Notes under the pieces: generated by a model | Seen by the model: only the letters and a program-made list of their open reading frames with translations | The model's database searches: none | Told to the model about the DNA's origin: nothing | NCBI GenBank assembly: GCA_013178315.1 | Contig: JABLWX010000013.1 | Coordinates: forward strand, 1-41,836 | DNA: 41,836 nt | Direction of reading: 5' to 3' | Origin: Candidatus Aminicenantota bacterium | GTDB lineage: Bacteria; Acidobacteriota; Aminicenantia; Aminicenantales; Saccharicenantaceae | In this document: one piece after another, positions 7,968-16,393 of the stretch | How the letters are laid out: the number at the start of each line of letters is the position of its first letter | How positions within the stretch are numbered: position 1 is the stretch's first letter | Translations under genes and position numbers: made by a program

Positions 7968-10472
7968 TTACAGCTGCCAGGCATAACCTATCTTCAGGAA
8001 AAAGGTGCGAGTCATCCTGGTCAGGCTGATATTTTCCAGCCCGAGCGAGTTATCGGTGTAGCCCAGGAAAAGCACCGTCCTCGGGTTCAGCTTGTATGAG
8101 AACAGGAACTGGGTGAACAGGCCGCGGGTCACCGGATCCACCGGGAAGCCGTAGGCAGCCGGGTTGCGGCTTATATCGCGATACTGGATTATCGCCCGGA
8201 GGAAGGCCCGGACGTTTAAGTTATAAATTATCTTGCCCTGGAGCAGGTTGGCCGTGTAAATCTCCAGCCCTTCGGCCTTGAGCTTCTCGTAGTTGTAAGA
8301 GGTGGTAAGGTTGAGGTGGCGGGTCAGGTTGAGCGAAAAGCCAGGCTCGAGCGATACGATGTCGGCCGGCCTGACGTTATCGAAGTCAATCCAGCGACCG
8401 GCGGCCGCCTGAAGGGTGAACTCGCTGCCGCTGAAGGGCTTGATCCCGAATTCGCCGTCAAACAGGGCGTAGTTGATCCGCTGGTCGATGTAAAGGGTCT
8501 GGCCGAGGTTTCCGCTTAAAACTGCCGAGGTCTGCAGCGGCCCCTGGTACATTGTCCTCAGGGTCAATCCCTTGTCCAGGGCATTGCCGTCGTGGTCATA
8601 GAAGACCTGGCCCATGGCTCCAATCCGGATGACGTTGAACCAGCTTTTTGGCGACCCCCAGATCTGGCGCATGACCACGGCCCCGGCGCTCCTGGTGTCA
8701 ACCCGTGGCAGGTAGCCGTAATCGGCCCGGAAATTTCGTCCCAGGTCTTCCAGGACGGCCTGGACGATCCAGTAACGGGACTGGTGCACCAGGCCGATGT
8801 TGATGGCGTTTCCGCCAAAGTTCCCGAGAGGCTGCCCGTACCAGTCGGAGACGACCCCGGGATAGTTCGTTTCTGAATGAAGGAACTGAACTGTCATGAA
8901 GGTGGTCTGGTTGAAACGGAAGAAGCTGTCGGCCCCGACCACGTGGTTGTGGTATTCGCTGCCGGCCCGGCCGGTGTAGAGCAGGCCGATGGTTGAGCCC
9001 TTCCCGATATCCTGGCGCAGGCGGAACACTCCGCCATAGACCCGGTCATCGAGGGACAGGCTCATCGAACCCTGGCTTCCGGGAAGAAGCAGGTTGTTTA
9101 TCTCGTCCTGGGCCGAGAAGAAGCCCAGCGCGGTCCGGCCCATCTTTCCGGTCATCTTGACCCCCCAGGCCGGGTCAGCCACCGTCCGGGTAAAAACGGC
9201 ATTGATGGGCGTCAGGAAGAAATCCGCGCCTTCCAGGAAAAACGGCCGTTTCTCCGGGTAATAGAGGGCAAAGCGGCGGTTGATTTCGAGCTGGGCCACG
9301 TCGGCCTCCACCTGGCTGAAATCGGGGTTGGCCGTGGCATTGAGGATGAGGTTTGGCGTAACGCCCCACTTCAGGGTCAGTCCGGGGTCGACTTTCTGGT
9401 TGAGTTTCTCGAGCGAACCTTCGGGGAAGGTGTCCATATCCATGGCGTCGGTGCGGACGGCGGTCAGCGTGGGATTGATTTCAATGTTGCGGCCGGGCGA
9501 GATACCGGCAAAACCCACCAGCTTGTTGAACTGGCAGAGGATGCAGGAGACGCTGCGGGAGCGCTTGTGGGAAGTTATGCGGTGGCGGACACCGCGAGGC
9601 CAGCTCCTCTCGGCGCTGAAACCCCAGGTCTGTGCTGACTCGCTGGCCCGGAAGCGAAGCTGGTTGAAGGGAATGGCCACCTCGACGGCGTAGCCCCAGT
9701 CTTCGATGCGACCGGCAGCGTTCCAGATGGCATCCCAGGAAAAATCCTCGTAGCCCTCGAGCTCGGAGAAATTGGCATCGGCCTGGACGCCCAGCGGGTT
9801 AACTCGGAACTGGAAGCCACGGCGTTCGTCGTTGAACGAGTCCACCATGAAACTTATGTGGTCATCCAGGATCAGCCTGTCGGTGTCGTCGCGGTCCATC
9901 AGGTGGGCCCGGATCTTGCGGGGCTCGGGGTCGTAACAGCGGAAGGCCACGTAGAGGTTGTTATGGTCGTAGGTGATAAGGCAATCTGTCTTGACCGGCG
10001 GCTCGATGTTATCTCCGGGTGTCCATTCGTAGATTAAGGGAATGACGGTGGCTGTTTGCCAGGCCTCCTCGTTGAGCAGGCCGTCAATCTTGATTTTAGA
10101 GCTGGCGGTAGAGACCTGGAAGATGGTGGCCCCGGAGGCGGTGGTGCCGGCGGGGGACTGGTTGCTGGCCTGGCGGGCTGAAGAGGAGGCGGGAGAGGAG
10201 GGGGTTCCAACGGCCGCGGCAGTTAAGCCGGGCGGGTTGAGCAGGGTAACTGGCTCAGGGAGTATCTCATCTTGGGCAGGTGGCAGGCTCCCGTGTCCCG
10301 GGGAGTTTTTGTCGACAGGGCCCGGGACGGCAACCTGGCGACCTGAATCGCGTCCTGCAGCCCGCAGGTTCCGGGGCGAGAGGTTGATGAGGGCCGCAGA
10401 CAGAGCCAACACGATAATAGGGGTCAACCAGCATCTTAAAAAATATCTTAGCCATCCATTTGCCATGGGCAT
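7968..10472 (-). CDS. DUF5916 protein: CBM9-like domain plus outer-membrane barrel
   Basis: Large outer-membrane protein typical of Bacteroidetes- and Acidobacteria-like bacteria. From the ATG at 10472 it has a signal peptide (IIVLALSAALINLS), then a low-complexity Pro/Ala/Ser linker (about residues 45-120). A CBM9-like carbohydrate-binding fold follows (KIDGLLNEEAWQTA, YDHNNLYVAFRCYDPEP, DDHISFMVDSFNDERRGFQF). The DUF5916 barrel runs to the end, with NATANPDFSQVEADVAQLEI and YPEKRPFFLEGADFF as its hallmark strings and a final aromatic strand. The frame is open back to an ATG at 10544, inside an AT-rich palindrome. AAGGAG, 6-7 nt before 10472, argues for the shorter start. Family members are suspected of glycan binding or uptake, but none is well characterised to my knowledge. 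Confidence 0.85.
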   Translation of the reverse strand: MPMANGWLRYFLRCWLTPIIVLALSAALINLSPRNLRAAGRDSGRQVAVPGPVDKNSPGHGSLPPAQDEILPEPVTLLNPPGLTAAAVGTPSSPASSSARQASNQSPAGTTASGATIFQVSTASSKIKIDGLLNEEAWQTATVIPLIYEWTPGDNIEPPVKTDCLITYDHNNLYVAFRCYDPEPRKIRAHLMDRDDTDRLILDDHISFMVDSFNDERRGFQFRVNPLGVQADANFSELEGYEDFSWDAIWNAAGRIEDWGYAVEVAIPFNQLRFRASESAQTWGFSAERSWPRGVRHRITSHKRSRSVSCILCQFNKLVGFAGISPGRNIEINPTLTAVRTDAMDMDTFPEGSLEKLNQKVDPGLTLKWGVTPNLILNATANPDFSQVEADVAQLEINRRFALYYPEKRPFFLEGADFFLTPINAVFTRTVADPAWGVKMTGKMGRTALGFFSAQDEINNLLLPGSQGSMSLSLDDRVYGGVFRLRQDIGKGSTIGLLYTGRAGSEYHNHVVGADSFFRFNQTTFMTVQFLHSETNYPGVVSDWYGQPLGNFGGNAINIGLVHQSRYWIVQAVLEDLGRNFRADYGYLPRVDTRSAGAVVMRQIWGSPKSWFNVIRIGAMGQVFYDHDGNALDKGLTLRTMYQGPLQTSAVLSGNLGQTLYIDQRINYALFDGEFGIKPFSGSEFTLQAAAGRWIDFDNVRPADIVSLEPGFSLNLTRHLNLTTSYNYEKLKAEGLEIYTANLLQGKIIYNLNVRAFLRAIIQYRDISRNPAAYGFPVDPVTRGLFTQFLFSYKLNPRTVLFLGYTDNSLGLENISLTRMTRTFFLKIGYAWQL

Positions 10473-10523
10473 TCTTGTCTCCTTGTCTCGAGTAGAATTG
10501 CCGTGAACCAGATACCTCCGGCT

Positions 10524-10549
10524 AATATATGAATATCCGTTCATATATT
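10524..10549. repeat. AT-rich palindrome copy 1 (AATATATGAA...TTCATATATT)
   Basis: Perfect 10-nt arms with a 6-nt loop (TATCCG). It lies 52 nt upstream of the DUF5916 start. Near-identical palindromes occur at 27037-27060 and 32512-32533. Confidence 0.7.
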
Positions 10550-11018
10550 CTGGACCCTGCCCGGTCCTGAAGACCCGGCTCTGCTCGGCCAGCGGACAAT
10601 ATGAATCATCATAAGGTTATACGAACTCGAAAGCAACAGGGTTCTCCCTTCCGGCCAAGACCTGATATCCAGGTAATCGGGAGCATAGGAAGAGGCGGGC
10701 AGCAGTCCGGCGACAGCGATTGGGCGTGAGAAAGCGGAGAGATTGGCTCTCTCCCCGGTTCCAGGCCAGTCTATGGCCGCCGTTCATGCCGAGAACTTAA
10801 GCCGGGTCAACATAAGAGGGGAAATGATGCCTGTCCTATGGCCGTGCTTATAGTGGCTTGAGATTCATCTTGTTAAGCCTTGACGGCCTGTATTTTTAGG
10901 CGTGCTCTCGCCTCTTGGCCGGGTGGCCCGTGCCTGGATCGCCGGAAAGATGCGGGTTAGGCCGGAAAAGAATTGGATAAAAAACAAGGCAGGGTCTCTT
11001 TTCTCCGGCTCAAGAGTT
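10550..11018. other. Intergenic stretch, no gene seen
   Basis: About 470 nt without a convincing open frame. It contains a candidate minus-strand promoter (10608-10636) and a short hairpin (GGAGAG...CTCTCC near 10737-10755). No tRNA-like or riboswitch-like pattern was recognised. Confidence 0.45.
10608..10636 (-). promoter_or_regulatory. Possible promoter for the DUF5916 gene
   Basis: On the minus strand TTGCTT (10636-10631) and TATGAT (10613-10608) are 17 nt apart. The -10 is five of six; the -35 matches only in its TTG. The leader would be about 130 nt and would contain the AT-rich palindrome at 10524-10549. Confidence 0.3.
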
Positions 11019-11879
11019 TCAGGAAACTGGCGGCGAGTCTTGCTTGGTGCGAAATAGCAGCGAATCGAAGGGAAAGAAGTATAGAAACAGGATGGGGTAG
11101 AGGAACAGCTTCTGCAGGCCGGCCGAAGACATAAAGGCGATTATAAAAATCAGGATATGCATCCTGACCACGTTGGCATAAGCAAAGCCCACGGACGGGC
11201 CCATCTCGGTCTTTTGAAAGGCTGTTTTGTAAGCCTGGAGCCGGGAGAAGGCGCTGGCCAGGATAAAAATCCAGTAGTTCCTGGCAGTCGTGGCCACCAG
11301 ATTCTTAAACAGGGCGAATTCCCCGGGGGTACCCATTCCGGAGCCGGGTGGAAAGAGCGGAAAAAACAGGCTCAGGAACAGGCTGTGAACGAAATGAAAG
11401 CCCAGGAAATGAACAGTAAAGAAGCCGACCATGAACAGGGCGCCAGGAAGGAGCAGGAAAAAAATGGCGATTTTGCTGTTCCGGCCAGAGGGGGAAGTTC
11501 CTACCGCTCGGCTGCGTTTCCGGTGGTTAATTCCGATAAAAAAGCTTATGGCGATCAGGACTAAGAAGACAGCGGTGTACATCGAGAAGAATCCGGTAAA
11601 AGCCCCGATGACCAGCAGCAATACCAGGGAGGTGGCGATGCTGCCTATTTCGAAGGCCGGCAGCGAGTCCTTTGGCTGATCGGCCGAGAGCTTTCTGAAT
11701 TGACTGGCAAACATGCCGGCGATGGAGACCAGGAGGTAGGAGTAGCCGAGGGTCAGGCTGGAAATCCACAGCGACCAGACCAGGTCGGTGGCCGACCAGT
11801 GCTCAAGCCAAGCCAGCAATACCGTGCCCAGGAAAAGTCCCAGGTCCAGCAACCAGTCCTTTTTGGGCCTTGGCCTCAT
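11019..11879 (-). CDS. Polytopic membrane protein, DUF6498-like
   Basis: A 286-residue integral membrane protein with about seven hydrophobic helices. A basic loop (NHRKRSRAVGTSPSGRNSK) sits near residues 138-157. The string FFTVHFLGFHFVHSLFLSLFF, followed by a long loop and a C-terminal VVRMHILIFIIAFMSS helix, resembles the DUF6498 family. That assignment is from pattern memory only. The ATG at 11879 has no Shine-Dalgarno; a perfect TATAAT ends 6 nt before it, suggesting a leaderless transcript. Confidence 0.6.
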   Translation of the reverse strand: MRPRPKKDWLLDLGLFLGTVLLAWLEHWSATDLVWSLWISSLTLGYSYLLVSIAGMFASQFRKLSADQPKDSLPAFEIGSIATSLVLLLVIGAFTGFFSMYTAVFLVLIAISFFIGINHRKRSRAVGTSPSGRNSKIAIFFLLLPGALFMVGFFTVHFLGFHFVHSLFLSLFFPLFPPGSGMGTPGEFALFKNLVATTARNYWIFILASAFSRLQAYKTAFQKTEMGPSVGFAYANVVRMHILIFIIAFMSSAGLQKLFLYPILFLYFFPFDSLLFRTKQDSPPVS

Positions 11880-11885
11880 GAAGCT

Positions 11886-11891
11886 ATTATA
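11886..11891 (-). promoter_or_regulatory. -10 box positioned for leaderless transcription
   Basis: ATTATA on the plus strand reads TATAAT on the minus strand. It is separated by only 6 nt (AGCTTC) from the ATG at 11879, so the usual start distance places the first transcribed base at or next to the A of the ATG. The -35 region is weak (TTGTGC at 16 nt). Confidence 0.4.
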
Positions 11892-11924
11892 TTCACCGCC
11901 AACCCGGGCACAAAGGAAAAAATC

Positions 11925-11946
11925 GGGGAATGAGTATAATGTCCCC
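11925..11946. repeat. Diverged single palindromic arm
   Basis: The arm starts GGGGAATGAGTATAATG and ends TCCCC. It is the opposite-strand form of the ACTCGTTTCCC-type arm found at 2999 and 3103. A TTGACA follows at 11968-11973. The arm at about 71-97 shares its AATGAGTATT...TCCCCCGTTT sequence and a TTGACAT shortly after, so the shared block is longer than the arm itself. Confidence 0.6.
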
Positions 11947-12017
11947 CGTTTCTTGTGCCCTATTTTCTTGACATTCGCGCGGTAAAGGGATGAAAATAAA
12001 ACCAGAGGGGTAGAAAA

Positions 12018-14183
12018 ATGAAAAAGGGCTTTTGTGCTCCTTGTATTGGGGCCATTTTCGTACTGGGAATATACCTTTTAAGCCTGGCCCTCCTGGCTCA
12101 ACCGGCGCGAGCCGAGCGACGGCTGCAGGCCGGCCAGCAGGAACAGCAGGTGCCGAAAGAGCTCCAGCTCAGGCCGAAGCATGAGGTCACCGTGGCCGTC
12201 AAGCTGGTCCAGGTCTATGTGACCGATAAGGGCGGCGATCCAGCGGGCGACCTGACCGCCGATGATTTTGAAATCTACGACAACAACAAGCCGGTCCCGG
12301 TTCTTCATTTTGAGAAGCATTTCGCCGAAGACCTGGCGGCTGCCGGTGCCCCGGGGCCCAGGCCGGCTCTAAACCGCAAGTTTTTCCTGTTCTTCGACCT
12401 GGCCTTCACCGACGCCCGGGGCCTGATGCGGGCCAAGAATGCCGCCCTGAAATTCATGGAGAAATCGCTCCTGCCCACGGATGAAATTTCGCTGGTGACT
12501 TATACCGCGCTGCGAGGCCTGACCCTTCATGAATACATGACCAGGGACCATGCCCGGGTCCGCAACATCATCGAAAACTTCGGGTTGAAGAGCGTCACCG
12601 GGCGGGCCGAAAACCTGGCTAACTTCTTCTATTCCGACACGCTGATGAGCCTGCAGAGTGACGAGGTGCAGACGTCAGCCGAGGACAGCTTCTTTACCGA
12701 CCAGGCCCGGCTGCAGACCGGCCAGATGCTGGACACTGCCCGGCGCCAGGGTTACGTGGACCAGGCCCGCTTCTACCTGGATGCCTGGAATAACCTGGCC
12801 AAGGTCCTGCGGACAGTTCCTGGCTACAAGAATATCGTCCTGTTTTCGGCCGGCCTGGCCAAGCAGCTCCTGTTCGGCAAGACGGGCGGAGCGGTGGTTG
12901 GCGACTGGAGCACACCCGAACAGCTGGCTGCCCAAATGGCCGAGTACGATGCGGCCCAGGCCGATACCGGCCTGCGCAGCGATTTCAGCCGGCTGCTGAA
13001 GGAATTGAAAAATTCAAACTGCGCGGTTTTCACAGTTGACATTTCACGGGTGCACAAGGAGATGGACGTCGAGGGAGCGGGAGGGGCCACGCCCGCCGGG
13101 GCCCGGGAACTCGACGGGGCCGATTCGCTCAAGCAGCTGGCCTCGGAAACCGGCGGCCGGTTTTACGCCAACACCGTCAACCCGGAAAACGCCATGGAGG
13201 AGATCGTCAACACCACCAAGAACTTCTATATCCTGGGCTTCAAGGTCGACGAGAGCTGGGACGGGAAGTACCACAAGGTCAAGGTCAAAGTTAAGAAAAA
13301 AGGCTACAACGTCTACTCCCAGGCCGGGTACTTTAATCCCAAGCCCTTCAGGGAGTACAACAATTTCGAGAGGTTGCTGCACCTGATCGAGGTGGCCCTG
13401 ACCGAGGAGCCCTGGCCCTACGTGCCGGTGGAAATCCCGGTTACCAGCCTGAATCTGGTCGAGAAGGGCTGGCCGATGGCCCTGACCTTTGCCCGGGCTT
13501 CGGGGGAGGAGCTGGCGGAGGTATTCGGGCCGAAGACGGAAGCCTACCTGCTGATTTTTAACGAAAGGGGAGAGCTGGCCCTGATTAAAAAATTCAAGGC
13601 CGCGGTGTCTGAGAATGATAAGAAGGAAAATGATGCCTTCCTGCCGTCTTTTATGCTACCGATTAAGCCGGGCAAGTACGAGTGCGCCCTGGTGATGAGA
13701 AACCTCGACACGGGCAGGGCGGCCAGGGGAAAGGCGGCCATTGAAGTTCCGGCGCAACTTCCGGTGATGCCCTACCTTGACCCGCCGCTGCTGCTGAGGC
13801 TGGATGACCGGGCCAGGGAGATTAACGCCGGGGGAGAGCCAACGCTGGCATCAATATATGGATATAATCCGGGGACCTATTCGGCGGTGGCTGGAAAGGT
13901 GCCGCCCGAAACCAGGAAGCTGTATGCGGCGCTGAGGCTAGCTTGCCCGGCCGGCTGGGAAGAAGGGTTGGCGGTCGGGGCCGAGCTGGCCGGTGGGGGC
14001 GGAGAGACTGGGCGGAGCCTGCCGGTGGCCGTGCTGGAAAAGAAACGCGAAGGCCAGTTACTGAAACTGCTACTGGAACTGGAAACCGGAGAGATGGGTG
14101 CGGGCGAATATGCGGTGACCTTTACGGTCAGCGGCCCGAACTTTGTCCAGCCCCTGCGGGCCACCACCCACTTTTCCCTCTGA
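12018..14183 (+). CDS. VWFA-related domain protein (acidobacterial type), exported
   Basis: A 721-residue exported protein matching the VWFA-related acidobacterial family (TIGR03436-like). The signal peptide is residues 1-32 (FVLGIYLLSLALLAQPARA). Residues 55-100 hold the characteristic lead-in (VKLVQVYVTDKGGDPAGDLT, then ADDFEIYDNNKPV). The von Willebrand A-like fold spans about 120-420, ending with GGRFYANTVNPENAMEEIVN and NFYILGF. The metal-site motif is degenerate: FFDLAFTD (125-132) stands where DxSxS is expected. Residues 450-721 form an unassigned beta-rich tail. The start has AGAGGGG about 8 nt upstream. A repeat arm followed by T6 begins 4 nt after the stop and looks like a terminator. 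Confidence 0.85.
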   Translation: MKKGFCAPCIGAIFVLGIYLLSLALLAQPARAERRLQAGQQEQQVPKELQLRPKHEVTVAVKLVQVYVTDKGGDPAGDLTADDFEIYDNNKPVPVLHFEKHFAEDLAAAGAPGPRPALNRKFFLFFDLAFTDARGLMRAKNAALKFMEKSLLPTDEISLVTYTALRGLTLHEYMTRDHARVRNIIENFGLKSVTGRAENLANFFYSDTLMSLQSDEVQTSAEDSFFTDQARLQTGQMLDTARRQGYVDQARFYLDAWNNLAKVLRTVPGYKNIVLFSAGLAKQLLFGKTGGAVVGDWSTPEQLAAQMAEYDAAQADTGLRSDFSRLLKELKNSNCAVFTVDISRVHKEMDVEGAGGATPAGARELDGADSLKQLASETGGRFYANTVNPENAMEEIVNTTKNFYILGFKVDESWDGKYHKVKVKVKKKGYNVYSQAGYFNPKPFREYNNFERLLHLIEVALTEEPWPYVPVEIPVTSLNLVEKGWPMALTFARASGEELAEVFGPKTEAYLLIFNERGELALIKKFKAAVSENDKKENDAFLPSFMLPIKPGKYECALVMRNLDTGRAARGKAAIEVPAQLPVMPYLDPPLLLRLDDRAREINAGGEPTLASIYGYNPGTYSAVAGKVPPETRKLYAALRLACPAGWEEGLAVGAELAGGGGETGRSLPVAVLEKKREGQLLKLLLELETGEMGAGEYAVTFTVSGPNFVQPLRATTHFSL

Positions 14184-14187
14184 AACA

Positions 14188-14214
14188 GGGGACACCTTAA
14201 GGTGTCCCTTTTTT
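14188..14214 (+). terminator. Terminator-like use of element 1 left arm
   Basis: The perfect palindrome is followed directly by a run of six T, 4 nt after the stop of the VWFA-related gene. That is the shape of an intrinsic terminator. The palindrome has no loop in excess of its own AT centre, so the folded form would have a shorter stem. Confidence 0.5.
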
Positions 14215-14283
14215 CCTGGCTGGCTAACGGAAATAACAGGCGAAGCTTAAAGGCCAAAATCGGGGACACCTTAAAGTGTCCCC
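14188..14283 (+). repeat. Bipartite palindromic element 1
   Basis: Left arm 14188-14208 (core GGGACACCTTAAGGTGTCCC, a perfect 20-nt palindrome, then T6). Right arm 14262-14283 (CTTAAAG core). Arm starts are 74 nt apart. TAACGG lies at 14225 and TAACAGG at 14234. It sits between convergent genes, 4 nt after one stop codon and 14 nt from the other. Confidence 0.9.
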
Positions 14284-14297
14284 ATTTATTCATTTTT

Positions 14298-15398
14298 TTA
14301 TTTTCTGGTCAGCTCGGCCATTTCTGCTTCGGACGGCTTATTGGGTATAACCGCCACTGTTTTGCCCCTGTACTCAAAGATTTCACGGTCTTCGTTGTTG
14401 ATTTCAGCTATGACCTCGGCCTTAACCCCGTGAGCCCTGACGACGGCCAGGACTTCGTCGACATCTTTAGGTTCGACCTGAACTGCCATCCGGCCCTGGG
14501 TTTCGCAGATCATGATTTCTTCGGGGGTGAGATCCGGCACCTTGAGCGGAACGCGGTCGAGGTTGACCCGGGCTCCGAAACCGCCGTACCTGGCCGATTC
14601 GCAGACGGCAGCCCCAATTCCGGCCGCTCCCAGGTCGGAGCAGGCCTTAATTTTGTTGGTGCGGAAGGCAGCCAGGGTGGCCTCCATTACCCTGCGCTCT
14701 TCCTCGAAAAGGGCTATGGCCGGCCGCATTTCCTTGACCAGCCCGGCCCGGTACAGGGTGTCGTTGCCGTCGTTTCCGGTTTCGCCGATCAGGATGACCC
14801 GGTCGCCGGCGGACTTGGCCGGCTTGGTCAGCGGCTTGTTCGAGACCATCTTGCCGATAACTGAAACCACCACCGCCGGCACTATGTCTGAAAAGGATGT
14901 GGAAAAGCCACCGCCGACGATGAAGACGTCCATGGCCCGGCACATGTCCCTGAGTCCCTGGACCATTAAGTTCAGCCTCTCTCCGCTGGTCATCTCCACG
15001 CACTTTCCGCAGGTGCATTTGCCTTCAAAGCCGCAGGGGCCAACGATGACCTTTTCGTGAAGGGGGCGGGTGCCGATAAAGTCCAGCAGGAAGATCGGCC
15101 TGGCTCCCATGGCCACCACGTCACGCATGGCCCCACCGGCCCCGGTGGCCGCGGCATCGTAGGGACGCGGCACGCAGGGCGAGCAATGGCTTTCCATCTT
15201 GGCCACGAACATGCAATCGGTTTCTGGAAACTTGACCACGGCCGCGTCGTCTCCAGGACCGACGACCAGGGCCCCGGGGAAAAGGCGGCTGACCTGCTGG
15301 TTGAGGGCCTCGATAGCCTTAAAATCTATGGCCTTGTCGATATTATGATGGAGATGGACAAAAAGGGCATGCATCAGAGCTTTTTCGATAGTATTCAT
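14298..15398 (-). CDS. Half-length PurL-like (AIR synthase-related) enzyme with Cys cluster
   Basis: This 366-residue protein corresponds to one PurM-like module, the first half of formylglycinamide ribonucleotide amidotransferase (PurL, usually about 730 residues). Visible PurL signatures are GDDAAVV (48-54), TGAGGAMRDVVAMGARP (85-101), VILIGETGNDGND (about 201-213), DLGAAGIGAAVCES and VPLKVPDLTPEEIMICETQ (about 255-301). The PurL ESHNHPS signature is changed to ESHCSPC (69-75), replacing the second His. A second Cys group (C122, C128, C130, C133) lies where PurL has none I recall. Ordinary FGAM synthase activity therefore looks unlikely; an ATP-dependent reaction with a bound metal or Fe-S cluster is inference. 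The ATG at 15398 has AAGGAGGG upstream. The gene is divergent from a racemase homologue. Confidence 0.75.
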   Translation of the reverse strand: MNTIEKALMHALFVHLHHNIDKAIDFKAIEALNQQVSRLFPGALVVGPGDDAAVVKFPETDCMFVAKMESHCSPCVPRPYDAAATGAGGAMRDVVAMGARPIFLLDFIGTRPLHEKVIVGPCGFEGKCTCGKCVEMTSGERLNLMVQGLRDMCRAMDVFIVGGGFSTSFSDIVPAVVVSVIGKMVSNKPLTKPAKSAGDRVILIGETGNDGNDTLYRAGLVKEMRPAIALFEEERRVMEATLAAFRTNKIKACSDLGAAGIGAAVCESARYGGFGARVNLDRVPLKVPDLTPEEIMICETQGRMAVQVEPKDVDEVLAVVRAHGVKAEVIAEINNEDREIFEYRGKTVAVIPNKPSEAEMAELTRK

Positions 15399-15476
15399 AA
15401 CAGACTCCCTCCTTGTGGATAAATGGATTTGTTACCAGAATAATTAATTTGGCGGCATTAATCAACAGCTTTAAAA

Positions 15477-15571
15477 GGGGACATTGTAAGGTGTCCCCTT
15501 TTCGGGGTTGTTTTATCCAGGCTAACAGGCGTAAAATATCGGCAAAAGTCGGGGACACCTTACGGTGTCCC
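15477..15571 (+). repeat. Bipartite palindromic element 2
   Basis: Left arm 15477-15498 (imperfect, ATTGTAAGG centre), right arm 15551-15571 followed by T7, starts 74 nt apart, TAACAGG at 15523. It lies between two divergent gene starts. The right arm is only about 7 nt from the GAGGAG of the racemase homologue. Confidence 0.9.
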
Positions 15572-15616
15572 TTTTTTTGAGGAGCTCGAAAGAAGACCAT
15601 AGGCCTGATTGGTGGC

Positions 15617-16282
15617 ATGAGCTGGGAATCGTCGCTTGAATACTACCGGATAATAAACGAACAAGTGAAGAAGCGACTGGGTGGATTCCACTCGGCTCGT
15701 TGCCTGATGTATTCGGTTGATTTTTCGGAGATTGAAGTGCTCCAGCATCGGGGGGAGTGGGAAAAGCTGGGCTGGATGCTGAGCCAGGCTGCCGTTCGGC
15801 TGGAAGCGGGCGGGGCTGACTTCCTGGTGCTGTGCACCAACACCATGCACAAGGTGGCGCCGCAGATTGAAGCTGCGGTCAATATCCCGCTGCTGCACAT
15901 CGCCGACCCGACGGCCGAGAGAATAAAGGCACGCGGTTTCAGGAAGATAGGCCTGCTGGGCACCCGTTTTACCATGGAGGAGGATTTTTACCGCGGCCGG
16001 CTGGAAAAGAAACACGGCCTTGAAGTACTGGTACCGGAGCCGGCGGACCGCGAGCTGGTCCATCATGTAATTTATTATGAGCTGTGCGACGGCCGCCTAC
16101 AGGAAGAATCGCGGCGAAAATTTGCGGGGGTCATTGAAAGACTGGCCGCGGCCGGGGCCCAGGGCGTTATCCTGGGCTGCACTGAAATCGGCCTGCTGGT
16201 CAAGGAGAAAGACAGCGTGCTGCCGATATTCGATACCACCATCATCCATGCCGAAGCGGCCGTCGAATATGCCCTAAAATGA
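15617..16282 (+). CDS. Aspartate/glutamate racemase-family protein, start unclear
   Basis: Homologue of the Asp/Glu (YgeA-type, broad amino acid) racemase family, PLP-independent with two catalytic cysteines. These are C73 in VLCTNTMHK and C188 in LGCTEIG, counted from the ATG at 15617. The conserved family start K-T-I-G-L-I-G-G-M-S-W is encoded just upstream at 15593-15616, but between the in-frame stop at 15578-15580 and 15617 there is no ATG, GTG or TTG. GAGGAG lies at 15579-15584, where a start near 15590 would be expected. Either a non-canonical start is used, or a start codon has been lost and the product lacks its first strand. The C-terminal end is complete. Substrate not predictable. 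Confidence 0.8.
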   Translation: MSWESSLEYYRIINEQVKKRLGGFHSARCLMYSVDFSEIEVLQHRGEWEKLGWMLSQAAVRLEAGGADFLVLCTNTMHKVAPQIEAAVNIPLLHIADPTAERIKARGFRKIGLLGTRFTMEEDFYRGRLEKKHGLEVLVPEPADRELVHHVIYYELCDGRLQEESRRKFAGVIERLAAAGAQGVILGCTEIGLLVKEKDSVLPIFDTTIIHAEAAVEYALK

Positions 16283-16290
16283 GAGGTAAA

Positions 16291-16387
16291 GGGGACACCT
16301 ATAGGTGTCCCCATCTCAAGGATCTAAAATAACGGGGAAACCTTATTTTGAAAATCCCTCAAACAGGGGACACTTTAAGGTGTCCCC
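16291..16387 (+). repeat. Bipartite palindromic element 3
   Basis: Left arm 16291-16312, a perfect palindrome with a CTATAG centre. Right arm 16366-16387 (CTTTAAGG centre), starts 75 nt apart. TAACGGG lies at 16330. It is between convergent genes, 8 nt after the racemase stop and 6 nt from the stop of the small membrane protein. Confidence 0.9.
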
Positions 16388-16393
16388 TGTTTC

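Noticed and set aside
14188..14283. CRISPR-like direct repeats
   Set aside because: The repeated units are palindromes in isolated pairs separated by genes, not a regular array with unique spacers, and no cas gene is present.
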